Positions 1-8,931 of a stretch of DNA of 64,000 nt are shown in pieces. The number at the start of each line of letters is the position of its first letter. Positions within the stretch are counted from its first letter, which is position 1. Origin of the DNA: Tannerellaceae bacterium (GTDB lineage: Bacteria; Bacteroidota; Bacteroidia; Bacteroidales; Tannerellaceae); NCBI GenBank assembly GCA_031271045.1, contig JAISWO010000017.1, positions 158,306 through 222,305 of the forward strand. The letters run 5' to 3'. The position numbers and the translations under genes are program-made. Under the pieces are notes generated by a model that was not told where the DNA came from, did not search any database, and saw only the letters and a list, made by a program, of their open reading frames with translations.

Positions 1-480
1 GACGATACGGTCATAGCGCCGGGCGGCTTTCAGCATCAGATCACATTCTTCGATGGTGTTGGACAGAGGCTTTTCCACGTATAGATCTTTCCCTGCCTGG
101 GCGGCTTCTACCAGAGGCAGACAGTGCCAATGATCCGGCGTAGCGATGATGACGGCATCGACGTCTTTGTTGTCTATCACCCGCCGCCAGTCTTTGTAGA
201 GATACGGTACTTTCTTTTCTGTTTTTTTCTCGACGTCGGCCGCACGTTTGTTCAGCCATTCATCGTCCACATCGCATAAGGCTACACATTCCACTTCGGG
301 ATAGTCGAGAAAGACATTCAAATTGGAATACCCCTGACTACGGCAGCCGATGAGAGCTACCTTGACTTTGTTGCCGGGCGCCGTTGGCCCATAAATAGAC
401 TGATGGGCGCTGATTAAAGGCGTTACACCGAGTCCTGCTGCGGATAAGGCAGACTTTTGAATGAAAATTCTTCTGTTCAT
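1..480 (-). CDS. Gfo/Idh/MocA-family oxidoreductase with N-terminal secretion signal (truncated by window edge)
   Basis: Minus-strand frame opens at ATG 480: MNRRIFIQKSALSAAGLGVTPLISAHQSIYGPTAPGNKVKVALIGCRSQGYSN; Rossmann-type start and IATPDHWH-type motif. Confidence 0.85.
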   Translation of the reverse strand, partial: MNRRIFIQKSALSAAGLGVTPLISAHQSIYGPTAPGNKVKVALIGCRSQGYSNLNVFLDYPEVECVALCDVDDEWLNKRAADVEKKTEKKVPYLYKDWRRVIDNKDVDAVIIATPDHWHCLPLVEAAQAGKDLYVEKPLSNTIEECDLMLKAARRYDRIV

Positions 481-588
481 TTTGACCATTTTTTAAAGCT
501 GAATTATTGGTAATTCGAATAACAACTGTATTTTTGCGCAATGTAACAAAAAAAACACATTCAAAAACTTAGTCTACCCGTTAAAATT

Positions 589-1107
589 ATGACAGAAAAC
601 GAGCACTATAATGATAATGAAAACCGGCATATCTATTGGTTTGTCTTATACACACTACCCCGGGCGGAAAAACAGGTGGCCAAACGAATCAATCAGCAGG
701 AGTTCGAATGTTGGTTACCTCTGCATCTCTGTCCCCGCGCATGGTCCGACCGGGTAAAGACGGTTGAAGTTCCCCTTTTTCATTCGTATGTTTTTGTCAA
801 ATGCCTGGAGAACCAGTTACACACATTATTAAGGATATACGGCGTGTCTCGTATCGTTTACTACAACGGCAAACCGGCCGTCGTCCGTCAGCAAGAAATA
901 GACGCCATCCATGATTTCTTGCAACAATCGGCCAACCATCCTCTTCTGGTAGGCGATGAAGCAGAGATTCTGGTCGGAGCCATGAAGCACGTTTCGGGAA
1001 AGGTAACGATGATAAACAAGAACTATATCGTATTATATCTCGAACAATTAGGCGCCACCGTAATCACGAATCTAGACCACGTTGCCCCGGTTAACAGGTT
1101 AAAATAA
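589..1107 (+). CDS. NusG-family transcription antiterminator (UpxY-like)
   Basis: YWFVLYTLPRAEKQVAKRINQQEFECWLPL N-terminal NGN signature and C-terminal KOW-like segment. Confidence 0.85.
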   Translation: MTENEHYNDNENRHIYWFVLYTLPRAEKQVAKRINQQEFECWLPLHLCPRAWSDRVKTVEVPLFHSYVFVKCLENQLHTLLRIYGVSRIVYYNGKPAVVRQQEIDAIHDFLQQSANHPLLVGDEAEILVGAMKHVSGKVTMINKNYIVLYLEQLGATVITNLDHVAPVNRLK

Positions 1108-1127
1108 CACAACATAAACAACAAGCC

Positions 1128-2102
1128 GTGGAAAAGAGTAAGAAAAAGAAACAAATCAGGCATCTGTGGGAAGCCGTCTTCGACGATTCCGACAGGTTTA
1201 TTCAGCTCTATTTCAAACAAGTCTACAGAGATGAAAACGCATTGGTGGTAGAAAAAGACGGAAGTATCGTCTCAGCCTTGCAGATACTGCCTTATACGAT
1301 GACTTTCTGCGGCAAGGAAATAACCGTTGCCTATATCTCCGGCGCCTGCACTTTACCCACCGAACAAGGGAAAGGGTGGATGAGCGAACTCCTTCACCAG
1401 GCTTTCGACGAAATGAAGAAAAGAAAGATAGCCCTCAGCGTCCTGATACCGGCAGAAAAAAGCCTTTTCAACTACTATCGCTCATACGGTTATACGGAAA
1501 CATTCGAATACTCGCTGAAGATTTACACCCGCAACGAATATTTCATCCCCAGCCCGGATCGTATCTATGTACAACGCAGGCGAAAAGCGGACGAAGCGAT
1601 CTACGCTTATTTCCAGCGCAAAACTGGCGAACGTCCCATAGCTATCCAACATACGCTTGAGGACTTTCGCATCATCCTCAAAGATTTAAAAACAGCCGGT
1701 GGAGAATTTTTTGTCGCATACAATTCCTGTGACCAACCCGTAGGAATGGCCTTTGCTTCCTCTCCCGATATCAAAGCGAACGCCGAAGAAAGCAGCGTAC
1801 TGATCAAAGAGATACTATACGACAGCGAACAGGTAAAAACGCGCCTGCTATACGAAATAACCAAACTATACGACCTCCTTAAAGCCGTTTACAGAATACC
1901 CTACAACAACAGCTTCATTACCTATCCCTACGGCATGGCAAAGATTATTGATGCGGAACTGCTGATTCATCTCTGGATCGAGGCTCATCCGGAAAGCGCC
2001 TTGTCGGCCGACAAGCTGAGGGCAATGAATATACACGAACTGACACGTCTTCTATTCGCCTATTCCGACCGTCTGGCTTATATGAGCCTGATGCTTGACT
2101 AA
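1128..2102 (+). CDS. GNAT-family N-acetyltransferase (Eis-like)
   Basis: GTG start; VAYISGACTLPTEQGKGWMSELLHQAF acetyl-CoA binding-like motif. Confidence 0.75.
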   Translation: MEKSKKKKQIRHLWEAVFDDSDRFIQLYFKQVYRDENALVVEKDGSIVSALQILPYTMTFCGKEITVAYISGACTLPTEQGKGWMSELLHQAFDEMKKRKIALSVLIPAEKSLFNYYRSYGYTETFEYSLKIYTRNEYFIPSPDRIYVQRRRKADEAIYAYFQRKTGERPIAIQHTLEDFRIILKDLKTAGGEFFVAYNSCDQPVGMAFASSPDIKANAEESSVLIKEILYDSEQVKTRLLYEITKLYDLLKAVYRIPYNNSFITYPYGMAKIIDAELLIHLWIEAHPESALSADKLRAMNIHELTRLLFAYSDRLAYMSLMLD

Positions 2103-2140
2103 GCCTCGCAGCTCTGACTGCAAACATGAAAGCAGAAGGA

Positions 2141-2156
2141 GTTGATTTAAATCAAC
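2141..2156. promoter_or_regulatory. Perfect 16-bp palindrome GTTGATTTAAATCAAC upstream of Lrp/AsnC gene; contains TTGAT-N4-ATCAA
   Basis: Direct reading; equal to its own reverse complement. Confidence 0.55.
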
Positions 2157-2221
2157 ATTTATACGATTTTGATTATTTTTGATTACATTTGTCGCATAAT
2201 GTAATTTTAACATATAATACT

Positions 2222-2704
2222 ATGGCCCACCATCAGTTAGATGCATTGGATGAAAAAATATTGAAGCTAATTATCAACAATGCCCGTATGCCCTTTCTCG
2301 AAGTTGCAAGGGAATGTAATGTTTCCGGTGCAGCAATCCATCAGCGTATTCAGAAACTCACCAATTTAGGTGTGATAAAAGGATCTGAATTCATCATCGA
2401 CAACACGAAGGTTGGATACGAAACCTGCGCTTACATCGGATTATTCTTAAGCTCTCCCGGAGAGTTTGCCGCCGTGTCGGAAGCTTTGGAGAAGATCCCC
2501 GAAGTTGTGGAATGTCATTACACAACCGGGCGCTACGATTTGTTTATTAAGATTTATGCCCGCAACAATCAACATTTGATGAATATCATTCATCAGAAAT
2601 TGCAACCTCTCGGATTGGCCCGCACCGAATCGCTGATTTCTTTCAAGGAAGCTTTCAAGAAACAGATTCCCATTGACCTGGATGAAAAAGAAAACACCAT
2701 ATAA
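2222..2704 (+). CDS. Lrp/AsnC-family transcriptional regulator
   Basis: LDEKILKLIINNARMPFLEVARECNVSGAAIHQRIQKL HTH and RAM-like C-terminus; ATG at 2222 preferred over TTG at 2189. Confidence 0.9.
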   Translation: MAHHQLDALDEKILKLIINNARMPFLEVARECNVSGAAIHQRIQKLTNLGVIKGSEFIIDNTKVGYETCAYIGLFLSSPGEFAAVSEALEKIPEVVECHYTTGRYDLFIKIYARNNQHLMNIIHQKLQPLGLARTESLISFKEAFKKQIPIDLDEKENTI

Positions 2705-2769
2705 GCGGTACAAAAACCGTATATGGTGTCGATGACTGCAACATGAGCAACCCGGGGGAAGTGCGGTTA

Positions 2770-3381
2770 TCAGTTCGCGAGCGAGGGAGTATAGCTCTTG
2801 TTCAGGTATTGAATCAACTCTTTGGTGATATCATAGACGTCGTCAGCCAGTAAGATATTGTCGTTGGAGACGTTGCTGAAGATAATCTTGTATTTCTTTT
2901 CTACATTGAAGACCTTTAGCTGAGCGGACAGGGTGTCGCGCAACTGTTCCATCAGCCGTTGTTGTTCGGCTATCAGTTCCTGGGTGAGGCGGTTGTCCAA
3001 CGCTTCGAGTTCCTGACGTTTTTTGACCAATCGTTGTTGCTCCTGTTCCGCCCGTTCGCGCGTCAGGAAGGCGTTATTGTTTACTTTGCGTTCGAAGTCC
3101 TGTATTTCTGTCTGGAGCTGGTTCCCCTGCTGGTTGACATTTGCACGGGCATTTTCTTCCTTGCGCATGATGATCTCGTTCAAATCATTATAATAATGGT
3201 AGCTTTGGAGCAGGGAATCCATGTTGACATAAGCAACCGGCAATATGAGCGGCGCTTCGCCTTCGGTCACAAGCGAAGGTTTTTCTTCTTCCTGCGTCTT
3301 TTTCCCTGTGAATTGCATTATAAATAAAATGATAACAGCCACGGCGAGCACGCCATGAATAATGTAGTTGATATTCTTCAT
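2770..3381 (-). CDS. OmpH/Skp-family periplasmic chaperone-like protein
   Basis: Signal anchor followed by coiled-coil VAYVNMDSLLQSYHYYNDLNE. Confidence 0.8.
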   Translation of the reverse strand: MKNINYIIHGVLAVAVIILFIMQFTGKKTQEEEKPSLVTEGEAPLILPVAYVNMDSLLQSYHYYNDLNEIIMRKEENARANVNQQGNQLQTEIQDFERKVNNNAFLTRERAEQEQQRLVKKRQELEALDNRLTQELIAEQQRLMEQLRDTLSAQLKVFNVEKKYKIIFSNVSNDNILLADDVYDITKELIQYLNKSYTPSLAN

Positions 3382-3398
3382 AAAATTCTATTTATTAT

Positions 3399-3605
3399 TT
3401 ATTTTAATCGTTCTTCCAGATTCTTGCGGTGTTGTTGTTCTGCATGCTGCGCTTTGGCGCAGGTGATTCCTTGCTTACGTAACGCAGGGTTGGCATCTAT
3501 GTGCAGGGACGGGAATGTCCCGTTCTTTTTCAACAGGATACCGGTTGAAAGTAGGGCAACACAGACTGCAAGAATTATTATTGTCATTAATACTATGGTG
3601 AGCAT
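3399..3605 (-). CDS. Small membrane protein of unknown function
   Basis: N-terminal TM segment; KKNGTFPSLHIDANPALRKQGITCAKAQH. Confidence 0.65.
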   Translation of the reverse strand: MLTIVLMTIIILAVCVALLSTGILLKKNGTFPSLHIDANPALRKQGITCAKAQHAEQQHRKNLEERLK

Positions 3606-3613
3606 TTTTCGTT

Positions 3614-3635
3614 TATATTTGTGGACGCAAATATA
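3614..3635. promoter_or_regulatory. Overlapping divergent promoter elements TATATTTGtggacgCAAATATA
   Basis: Bacteroidetes -7 motif TAnnTTTG on + strand (3614-3621) and on - strand (3628-3635), between divergent genes 3605(-) and 3666(+). Confidence 0.5.
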
Positions 3636-3665
3636 AGAACTTATCTCTATAAAACAATATAAGCA

Positions 3666-5117
3666 ATGAAGATTACAGACTTAAAACCGCAAATCGTATG
3701 GGATTACTTCCATCTGGTGACGCAAGTGCCCCGCCCTTCGAAGAAAGAAGGACAGATGATTGCTTTTCTCGAATCATTCGCCGACAGCCAGGGGCTCAAG
3801 TACAAAAAAGACGCAGTGGGCAATATCCTGATCTCGAAGCCGGCCACGCCGGGATATGAGGACCGTCCGGTCGTCATCCTCCAGTCGCACATTGACATGG
3901 TCTGCGAGCAGAACGAGCCGAAGGTCTTCGACTTTAATAAGGATGCGATCCGCACCGTCATAGACGGCGACTGGCTGCGCGCCGAGGGGACGACTCTGGG
4001 CGCCGACAACGGGGTCGGTGTGGCGGCCGAGCTGGCTATCCTGGCCTCGGACGAGATCGAGCACGGCCCCATCGAATGTCTTTTCACCGTCGACGAAGAG
4101 ACCGGGCTGACGGGAGCCAAAGCGCTTGAGGCCGGCTTTATGACCGGAAAGATACTGCTCAACCTCGACAGCGAGGACGAAGGCGAAATCTTCATCGGAT
4201 GCGCCGGTGGGAAGGGCACGCAGATCGAACTGAGGCCCTATCAGATGCCGTCCATTGTCGGTCTTGATTATTTCCGCATCGACGTCAAGGGCCTCAACGG
4301 AGGACATTCCGGGAGCGAGATCCACAAAGGACTGGGCAATGCGATCAAGATACTGGCACGTTTCCTCTACCTGCTGACCCCAAACACCTACTTTGAACTT
4401 TGCGCCATCGAAGGCGGCAACCTGCACAACGCCATCGCCCGCGAAGCCTATGCCGTCGTCGGCTTGCATCCGGAGTCGAAAGAAAAGGTGATCGCCTTGC
4501 TGAACAGCTTCATCCCCTTGATCGAGAATGAACTCAAGCACGTCGACCCAAAGGTGCAGATACGGATGCAATCGGTTGAACAACCCAAGACGCAGATGGA
4601 CCGTGAAAGCGCCCTGAAACTGATCCGTGCACTCTACGCCTGCCCGCACGGCGTCGCCGGCATGAGTCACGACATCGAAGGCCTGGTCGAAACATCCACC
4701 AACCTGGCCTCCGTCAAGATGCAGGACGGCCGCATCCTCGTCGGAACCAGCCAGCGCAGCTCCATCGAATCGGCCAAGGATGCCATCGCCGGCCAGGTGG
4801 CGGCGACCTTCCTGCTGGCTGATGGTACCGTAACGCATAACGACGGTTACCCCGGATGGGCGCCCAATCCCAACTCCCGGATCCTGAAGGCAGCGAAGGA
4901 AACCTATAAGGAGCTCTTCGGCCGGGAACCGGAAATCAAGGCTATCCATGCCGGCCTGGAATGTGGCCTCTTCCTCGAAAAGTATCCTTACTTGGATATG
5001 ATTTCTTTCGGCCCGACTTTGCGCGACGTTCATTCTCCCAACGAACGGATTCTGATTCCTTCAGTAGATTTATGGTGGCAGCATCTGCTCCATCTACTGA
5101 AAAACATTCCCGCATAA
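3666..5117 (+). CDS. pepD: Aminoacyl-histidine dipeptidase (M20)
   Basis: VWDYFHLVTQVPRPSKKEGQ, LQSHIDMVCEQN, LGADNGVGVAAELAIL, DEETGLTGA. Confidence 0.92.
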   Translation: MKITDLKPQIVWDYFHLVTQVPRPSKKEGQMIAFLESFADSQGLKYKKDAVGNILISKPATPGYEDRPVVILQSHIDMVCEQNEPKVFDFNKDAIRTVIDGDWLRAEGTTLGADNGVGVAAELAILASDEIEHGPIECLFTVDEETGLTGAKALEAGFMTGKILLNLDSEDEGEIFIGCAGGKGTQIELRPYQMPSIVGLDYFRIDVKGLNGGHSGSEIHKGLGNAIKILARFLYLLTPNTYFELCAIEGGNLHNAIAREAYAVVGLHPESKEKVIALLNSFIPLIENELKHVDPKVQIRMQSVEQPKTQMDRESALKLIRALYACPHGVAGMSHDIEGLVETSTNLASVKMQDGRILVGTSQRSSIESAKDAIAGQVAATFLLADGTVTHNDGYPGWAPNPNSRILKAAKETYKELFGREPEIKAIHAGLECGLFLEKYPYLDMISFGPTLRDVHSPNERILIPSVDLWWQHLLHLLKNIPA

Positions 5118-5143
5118 GCTTCTCACAAACGTTGGCAGAAAAG

Positions 5144-5489
5144 ACCGGGGCTGGTTTTTCCTGCCGGCGTTTGTCCGCTGACCATACCGGCCCCGGTTGG
5201 ATCTGCCGACATTTGTCCGCTGACCATACCGGGGCCAGTTTTTTATGCCGACGTTTGTCCACTCAATTTACCAAGCTTGGTAAAGTGTCCCGACGTTTGT
5301 CCGCTCAACTTACCAAACTTGGTGAGTGTGCCGACATTTGTCCGCTTAACTTACCAAACTTGGTGAGTGTGCCGACATTTGTCCGCTCAATTTACCAAGC
5401 TTGGTAAACTGTGCCGACATTTGTTCGCAGACCTTACCAAGCTTGGTAAACTGTGCCGACGGTTGTTCGCAGACCTTACCGGGGCCGGT
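5144..5489. repeat. Array 1: nine 41-42-bp units, palindromic core ACC-N6-GGT plus spacer ~TGCCGACATTTGTCCGC
   Basis: ACC cores at 5144, 5186, 5228, 5270, 5312, 5353, 5394, 5436, 5478 (spacing 42,42,42,42,41,41,42,42). Confidence 0.95.
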
Positions 5490-5550
5490 TTTTGCTATCG
5501 GGATGTGTGGGGAGGAAGCACGGTATGTGAGGGAGGGAGGGGAAAGAAAA

Positions 5551-5585
5551 CGGGCGGTCTTTCCGGTTTAAGGGAAAGCCGCCCG
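5551..5585. terminator. Hairpin between convergent genes
   Basis: CGGGCGG-T-CTTTCC..GGGAAAG-CCGCCCG inverted repeat. Confidence 0.6.
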
Positions 5586-5611
5586 CACGAAAAAGTTGGC
5601 TCCCAACCAAC

Positions 5612-6499
5612 TTATTCTTCTATTTCACCCGGCAGGTCAGGATCTTCCAGGTCGGGGTCTTCCAGGTCAGGATCTTCTGCATCGGGGTTTTGGTCTTTGC
5701 CTTTGGCATGGCGACCGAGGCGCTGGGCAATCATCAGACGATAGCGGGCAGCTATTTCGTTCCAGATTATGACGAAATTATAGTTGATGTTGCCATGCTT
5801 GATGGGGTCAAACGCTTCGTTGCCTTCGTGGATACTGGTGTCGAGCGATTCGCGGGATCCGTGGAAGTCGCCCCCCAGTCCGTCGGCCAGCAGTCGCCCG
5901 TCGGCGTAATTCAGGATGGCGGTGACGTAGAGGTCTCCCGAACGGCGCACCTGGACGATTTCGCCTTTGGGCTTCTTGGCCTTTTCTTCCTGCCTTTCGT
6001 TCAGGATGGAGGCAAAGTTCTGTTCTGCCGTATCGAGCGCCGTGACCCAATCGGTCAGAGCCAGCAAGGTAATGTCGGCAGCATATTCGCCGCGAAGATC
6101 TTGCAGCAGATTGTAAACTGCAGCGGATTCCTTGGCATAGGTTGCCTTCAGGACATTGTTGTGGTACCTGTCAAGCAGGTTGAAGAGACGATCGGCGGCG
6201 ACTTCCTTGGCCGGGACGGGCTGCTTTTGAAGATTCTTCACAATGTTGTAGAAGGCTCTGAAGAGGTCGTCCCGCTTTTGGTCGATTTCTGCCAGTTTCA
6301 CAGTATGCACGCTCCTGCGCAACAGCTCAAGCAATCCGTCGGCCTCGTCTAAGACAGGGAGGAAACGCATGTATAAATCTTCGATCCCAAGCTTTTCCGA
6401 CCCAAAACGTTCAATAAGGTCTTTCAATTCAAGCGCGATACTCAGCCATTCTTCATTCTGGAGGTAATGCATCTGTACTCGTAGTACTTTCATAGGCAA
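5612..6499 (-). CDS. DUF6261-like hypothetical protein with C-terminal DPDLE repeats
   Basis: MKVLRVQMHYLQNEEWLSIALELKDLIERFG; tail DPDLEDPDLEDPDLPGEIEE. Confidence 0.6.
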   Translation of the reverse strand: MPMKVLRVQMHYLQNEEWLSIALELKDLIERFGSEKLGIEDLYMRFLPVLDEADGLLELLRRSVHTVKLAEIDQKRDDLFRAFYNIVKNLQKQPVPAKEVAADRLFNLLDRYHNNVLKATYAKESAAVYNLLQDLRGEYAADITLLALTDWVTALDTAEQNFASILNERQEEKAKKPKGEIVQVRRSGDLYVTAILNYADGRLLADGLGGDFHGSRESLDTSIHEGNEAFDPIKHGNINYNFVIIWNEIAARYRLMIAQRLGRHAKGKDQNPDAEDPDLEDPDLEDPDLPGEIEE

Positions 6500-6680
6500 T
6501 TTGTTTTAAAGGTGAATATTAAATACGGATCAAATGTACGCATATTTTTAATATTCCAACACTGTGACCATATTTTTTTCTCACAAATATCAAAATATTT
6601 TATGGTCACACCTTCTGGTCAGCAGATCGTCGCTGCATGCAGGATTCATGGAATGATGGACAGAGATGTAAAGGCTGTCT

Positions 6681-7271
6681 TCAGCCGATCGCGTCGGAGG
6701 AGACGAGGCCGTTCATGATGGCATAAAAGGTGAGGCCGGAGACGGTTTTGATGCCAAGCCTGGCGGTGATGTTCTTCCGGTGGGTCAGGACGGTGTTCAG
6801 GCTGATGTTCAGTTTGTCTGCAATATCTTTGTTGGTATTGCCTTGTGCAATGAGTTTGAGGACGTCTTTCTCGCGCATGGAGAGTTCTTTGTTCCGCTCC
6901 GCCACCGTATTCTGAGTGTCTTCGGAGGAAAAGAACTGTTGCAGTTGTTCGATAAGGGCCTCCTTCGGCGCACCGGTGTCGAGGCAGTTGCATCCGGCGG
7001 CGGGCGAAGCGGCTTTGCCGGCAGTCAGGATCAAGGTACGGGAGCGGCGGGGGAGGAAGAAATCAATATTCAGGGCGAAGGTATCGGCCTGGGTGAGGTA
7101 GTAATGGAAGTCTGTTCCGTTCCCATTCCCGGTGCCGTTCTCCGGCAAATCGTCAAACGCGCGAAAGTCGGCGATGTTGACCGGCGGGAAATAATCCGTC
7201 AGCAGACTGTTCAGGCCGGCGCATTGCAAGGTATCAGAGAGTATGACGGCTATTTGTTTTGTTCTTCGCAT
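6681..7271 (-). CDS. LuxR-type HTH regulator with degenerate receiver-like N-terminus
   Basis: LSMREKDVLKLIAQGNTNKDIADKLNISLNTVLTHRKNITARLGIKTVSGL. Confidence 0.85.
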   Translation of the reverse strand: MRRTKQIAVILSDTLQCAGLNSLLTDYFPPVNIADFRAFDDLPENGTGNGNGTDFHYYLTQADTFALNIDFFLPRRSRTLILTAGKAASPAAGCNCLDTGAPKEALIEQLQQFFSSEDTQNTVAERNKELSMREKDVLKLIAQGNTNKDIADKLNISLNTVLTHRKNITARLGIKTVSGLTFYAIMNGLVSSDAIG

Positions 7272-7281
7272 CGAACGGGCT

Positions 7282-7995
7282 TTACGGGCGGTTGATCTTT
7301 TCCATGGCCTCCACCATCGGCGTCAGGATACGGAAACGGATGCGGTTATGCTGCCTTATGTCCTTCTCAAGGCTACAAATGGCGGAGATGACGGCGTAAC
7401 AGAGGTTCAGGTTGTAGTCGCCCGAAAGGTGTTTCACCAAGATCCGTTTCAGGTCGGCCAGCAAAGCTTCGATGGGGTCGTCGGCCGGTTCTTCCGGGTG
7501 AATCAGTGGAGGCAGCGAGGCGGCGCCGGATAGTTTGTCCTGTAGCTTTTCACTCAGCGCGAGGCAGTAAGAAAACCACTGCCGGTCGTCACATTCAATA
7601 CGCGCCACCAGTTTTGCTTTGAAGGAAAAGAAGAATTTCCCTATCAGCTCAAGTATTGGATTGCCGGGGATGCTTGTCGAGATGAACGAAGTAAGATGTC
7701 TCTCGATATTGGGCAACTGGAAGCGCAGGTAATACTCGTTGGTCTTCACCAGGTAGTCAATGATCTGCGAGGTATGGAAGGTTTGCAGTTTCTTTTCCGG
7801 GAAATACTCTTCGTTCAGGAAGGTGTTGATGACGGTAAGCAGGAAGTCGGTATCCAGCTCGTATTTGTCGCATATTTCTGCGACCGATTGATCTCCCAGG
7901 CCCAGGCGTATGCCGAAGCGACTTATAATCGGGATGAGCGAGGGGTTTTCTTCCACCACCTCGCTCATCTGCATATCAGGGTATATCAAAGGCAT
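7282..7995 (-). CDS. Hemerythrin-domain protein
   Basis: MPLIYPDMQMSEVVEENPSLIPIISRFGIRLGLGDQSV; helical protein with His/Glu ligand candidates (HTSQIIDYLVKTNEYYLRFQLPNIERHL). Confidence 0.7.
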   Translation of the reverse strand: MPLIYPDMQMSEVVEENPSLIPIISRFGIRLGLGDQSVAEICDKYELDTDFLLTVINTFLNEEYFPEKKLQTFHTSQIIDYLVKTNEYYLRFQLPNIERHLTSFISTSIPGNPILELIGKFFFSFKAKLVARIECDDRQWFSYCLALSEKLQDKLSGAASLPPLIHPEEPADDPIEALLADLKRILVKHLSGDYNLNLCYAVISAICSLEKDIRQHNRIRFRILTPMVEAMEKINRP

Positions 7996-8000
7996 CGTCG

Positions 8001-8927
8001 TCAGGCTTCATCCCATTGTTTGCGCAATAATTCGACGGCGGCGGGCACGACTGTGTTGCGGTCGCCCTGGCATCCACATTCGAAGCTCACGTATTTGTTG
8101 TATCCCAGCATTTTCAGGGCTTTGAAGCCGGCAATATAGTTGTCTGCTTCGCCGTCTTCACCCGGCATGCTGCGGCGTTTGCGGCTGGCCACGTGCACAT
8201 GCTGGAGATATTCCCCGGCCGAGAGGAAGGCGCCCATATCGCAGGTTTCTTCCGCCGTCATATGCCAGAAGTCTCCCATACAGCGAACGCCCGGGTTATT
8301 AATGTCGCGGCAGAGGGAAGCGGCATCGGCCACCTGACGCAAGTAGAAAGCTTCCCGGCGGTTCAAAGGCTCGAAGATAACGGTTGTCTGATGAGTAGCG
8401 GCAAAGTTGCCCATCTCTACAAACTGTTCGCAAAGGAAGTCGCGCGTTTCCCTCGTATGCGGGAGTACCGGCGTCTGACTGTTGAAAGCCGGCACGATAA
8501 TCACACCCACCGATTCCAAGGCTCCGGCGGCAGCGATGATTTCCTTCATCGTATCCATACATTGCTTGCGTACTGCTTCGTCTGCCGAGAGGATGAATCC
8601 GTCGAAGCCGGCGCAGATGGCGCTGACGCGGATATTACGTCCTGACAGGGCCTGCCGGATTTCATCTACGCGTCCGGCAAGTCCTTTACCGTTCGGCTCG
8701 AATCCGGTGACTCCGAGTTTCTCCATAAAGTCGAACTTCTCGTTCAGGCTTTCGCCCGGGGCGATTCCTTCCTGGAAAGAGAGGTTCAGTGCGGCGGCGG
8801 TATTTTTTGTTGCATCTCCCTGGGGAGTCTGTTTACCGGCGCAGGCTGTCAGCGCCGGAGCTCCCAGAGCCGCAGCAGCAGCGGCTCCGGAGAGCGTCGT
8901 TTTCAGAAAGTTTCTTCTGTCTAACAT
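8001..8927 (-). CDS. Secreted sugar phosphate isomerase/epimerase-like TIM-barrel protein
   Basis: MLDRRNFLKTTLSGAAAAAALGAPALTACAG twin-arginine/lipobox-like signal; VIFEPLNRREAFYLRQVADAASLCRDINNPGVRCMGDFWHM. Confidence 0.85.
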   Translation of the reverse strand: MLDRRNFLKTTLSGAAAAAALGAPALTACAGKQTPQGDATKNTAAALNLSFQEGIAPGESLNEKFDFMEKLGVTGFEPNGKGLAGRVDEIRQALSGRNIRVSAICAGFDGFILSADEAVRKQCMDTMKEIIAAAGALESVGVIIVPAFNSQTPVLPHTRETRDFLCEQFVEMGNFAATHQTTVIFEPLNRREAFYLRQVADAASLCRDINNPGVRCMGDFWHMTAEETCDMGAFLSAGEYLQHVHVASRKRRSMPGEDGEADNYIAGFKALKMLGYNKYVSFECGCQGDRNTVVPAAVELLRKQWDEA

Positions 8928-8931
8928 AATA

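Noticed and set aside
3774-5033. 419-aa minus-strand ORF opposite pepD
   Set aside because: Antisense shadow of a GC-rich, well-recognised gene; no family features.
5144-5489. CRISPR array (palindromic units with regular spacing); also considered for 54376-54935
   Set aside because: The 'spacers' are conserved between units and no cas genes are visible; these are tandem repeats, not repeat-unique-spacer arrays.
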